Part shown: positions 63,872-64,000 of the stretch, piece after piece
Layout of the letters: the number at the start of each line of letters is the position of its first letter
Position numbering within the stretch: the first letter of the stretch is position 1
Origin: an uncultured Lachnospiraceae bacterium
GTDB lineage: Bacteria; Bacillota; Clostridia; Lachnospirales; Lachnospiraceae
DNA length: 64,000 nucleotides
Reading direction: 5' to 3'
NCBI GenBank assembly: GCA_910578605.1
Contig: CAJTQG010000013.1
Location: 8,286 to 72,285, forward strand
The notes under the pieces: generated by a model
What the model was told of the DNA's origin: nothing
Database searches by the model: none
Seen by the model: the letters and a program-made list of their open reading frames with translations, nothing else
Made by a program: the position numbers and the translations under genes

Positions 63872-64000
63872 TCAAGGCTTTTGCTCAATTTTCTTATATT
63901 CCTCACCTGAGAGTTTCGCTTTATTTCTAAGCTCAATGTTTTCATAAACTTTTTTATCAGAGACACTCTTGTACGCTGGACGAATGATTTTATCTACATT
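63872..64000 (-). CDS. C-terminal end of an unknown gene
   Basis: A 42-codon frame runs in from beyond the window edge and stops at TGA (63872-63874). The visible part (NVDKIIRPAYKSVSDKKVYE, then ENIELRNKAKLSGEEYKKIEQ) is Lys/Glu-rich and helical, without a recognised motif. It looks like the tail of a real protein, but the family cannot be assigned from so little. Confidence 0.5.
   Translation of the reverse strand, partial: NVDKIIRPAYKSVSDKKVYENIELRNKAKLSGEEYKKIEQKP

Overview
The window looks like a chromosomal segment of an anaerobic, low-GC Gram-positive gut-type bacterium, most likely a Lachnospiraceae (Clostridium cluster XIVa) species. This rests on AT-rich intergenic DNA, strong AGGAGG-type ribosome sites, class IB PyrD/PyrK, two GH43 arabinan-type enzymes, a cohesin/dockerin pair and the gene order clpC - small conserved protein - radA. 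I cannot fix the genus. Almost all genes lie on the minus strand, so operons read from high to low coordinates. No rRNA, tRNA, CRISPR array, transposase or integrase is visible.

Layout. 0-5.4 kb: a soluble chemoreceptor-type signalling protein, radA, a small conserved protein and clpC. 5.5-12.8 kb: a purine operon (purE-M-N-D) behind a good sigma-A promoter; its last gene overlaps a secreted dockerin-bearing glucosaminidase, followed by a membrane-anchored cohesin protein. 12.8-20.6 kb: an HD hydrolase, two small membrane proteins, a 50-residue membrane peptide, a VanZ-like protein, the pyrimidine cluster pyrC-F-K-D-E, a degenerate Nudix protein and a lone CheY. 20.8-29.3 kb: a lipoprotein, mutY, a MacB/FtsX-type ABC protein, a membrane-tethered GH43 arabinanase-like enzyme, dtd and a histidine phosphatase. 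29.6-41 kb: a HAD phosphatase, lgt, a PhoR/PhoP-like two-component system with a Na/Pi cotransporter behind phased TTTACA boxes, a heterodimeric ABC exporter pair and a DnaJ/DUF5685/zinc-ribbon operon. 41.3-46.5 kb (plus strand): a Gld-type ABC system plus MarR. 46.6-51.7 kb: the potABCD polyamine importer and a GH43 enzyme. 52-54.7 kb: a 2-isopropylmalate synthase fused to an AraC-type DNA-binding domain, and YbaK. 54.9-62.6 kb: an envelope-type module (lipoprotein, ABC ATPase, large permease, response regulator, histidine kinase, exported protein). 62.8-64 kb: an ANT(6)-type aminoglycoside adenylyltransferase and the end of an unknown gene.

The most unusual item is the LeuA-AraC fusion (52048-54057). 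One uninterrupted frame carries a complete leucine-pathway enzyme, including the leucine-sensing regulatory domain, joined to a two-helix-turn-helix AraC domain. Two identical 12-bp sites lie 65 bp apart upstream of it. This suggests a single-protein leucine sensor, enzyme and transcription factor. Other notable items are the cohesin/dockerin peptidoglycan-hydrolase pair locked into the purine operon, a Pho-box-like array in front of the phosphate transporter, and a recurring leader between a Shine-Dalgarno-like AGAAAGGA and the start codons of several genes. That leader contains tiny upstream ORFs, and in two copies an ACTGCCC/GGGCAGT inverted repeat.
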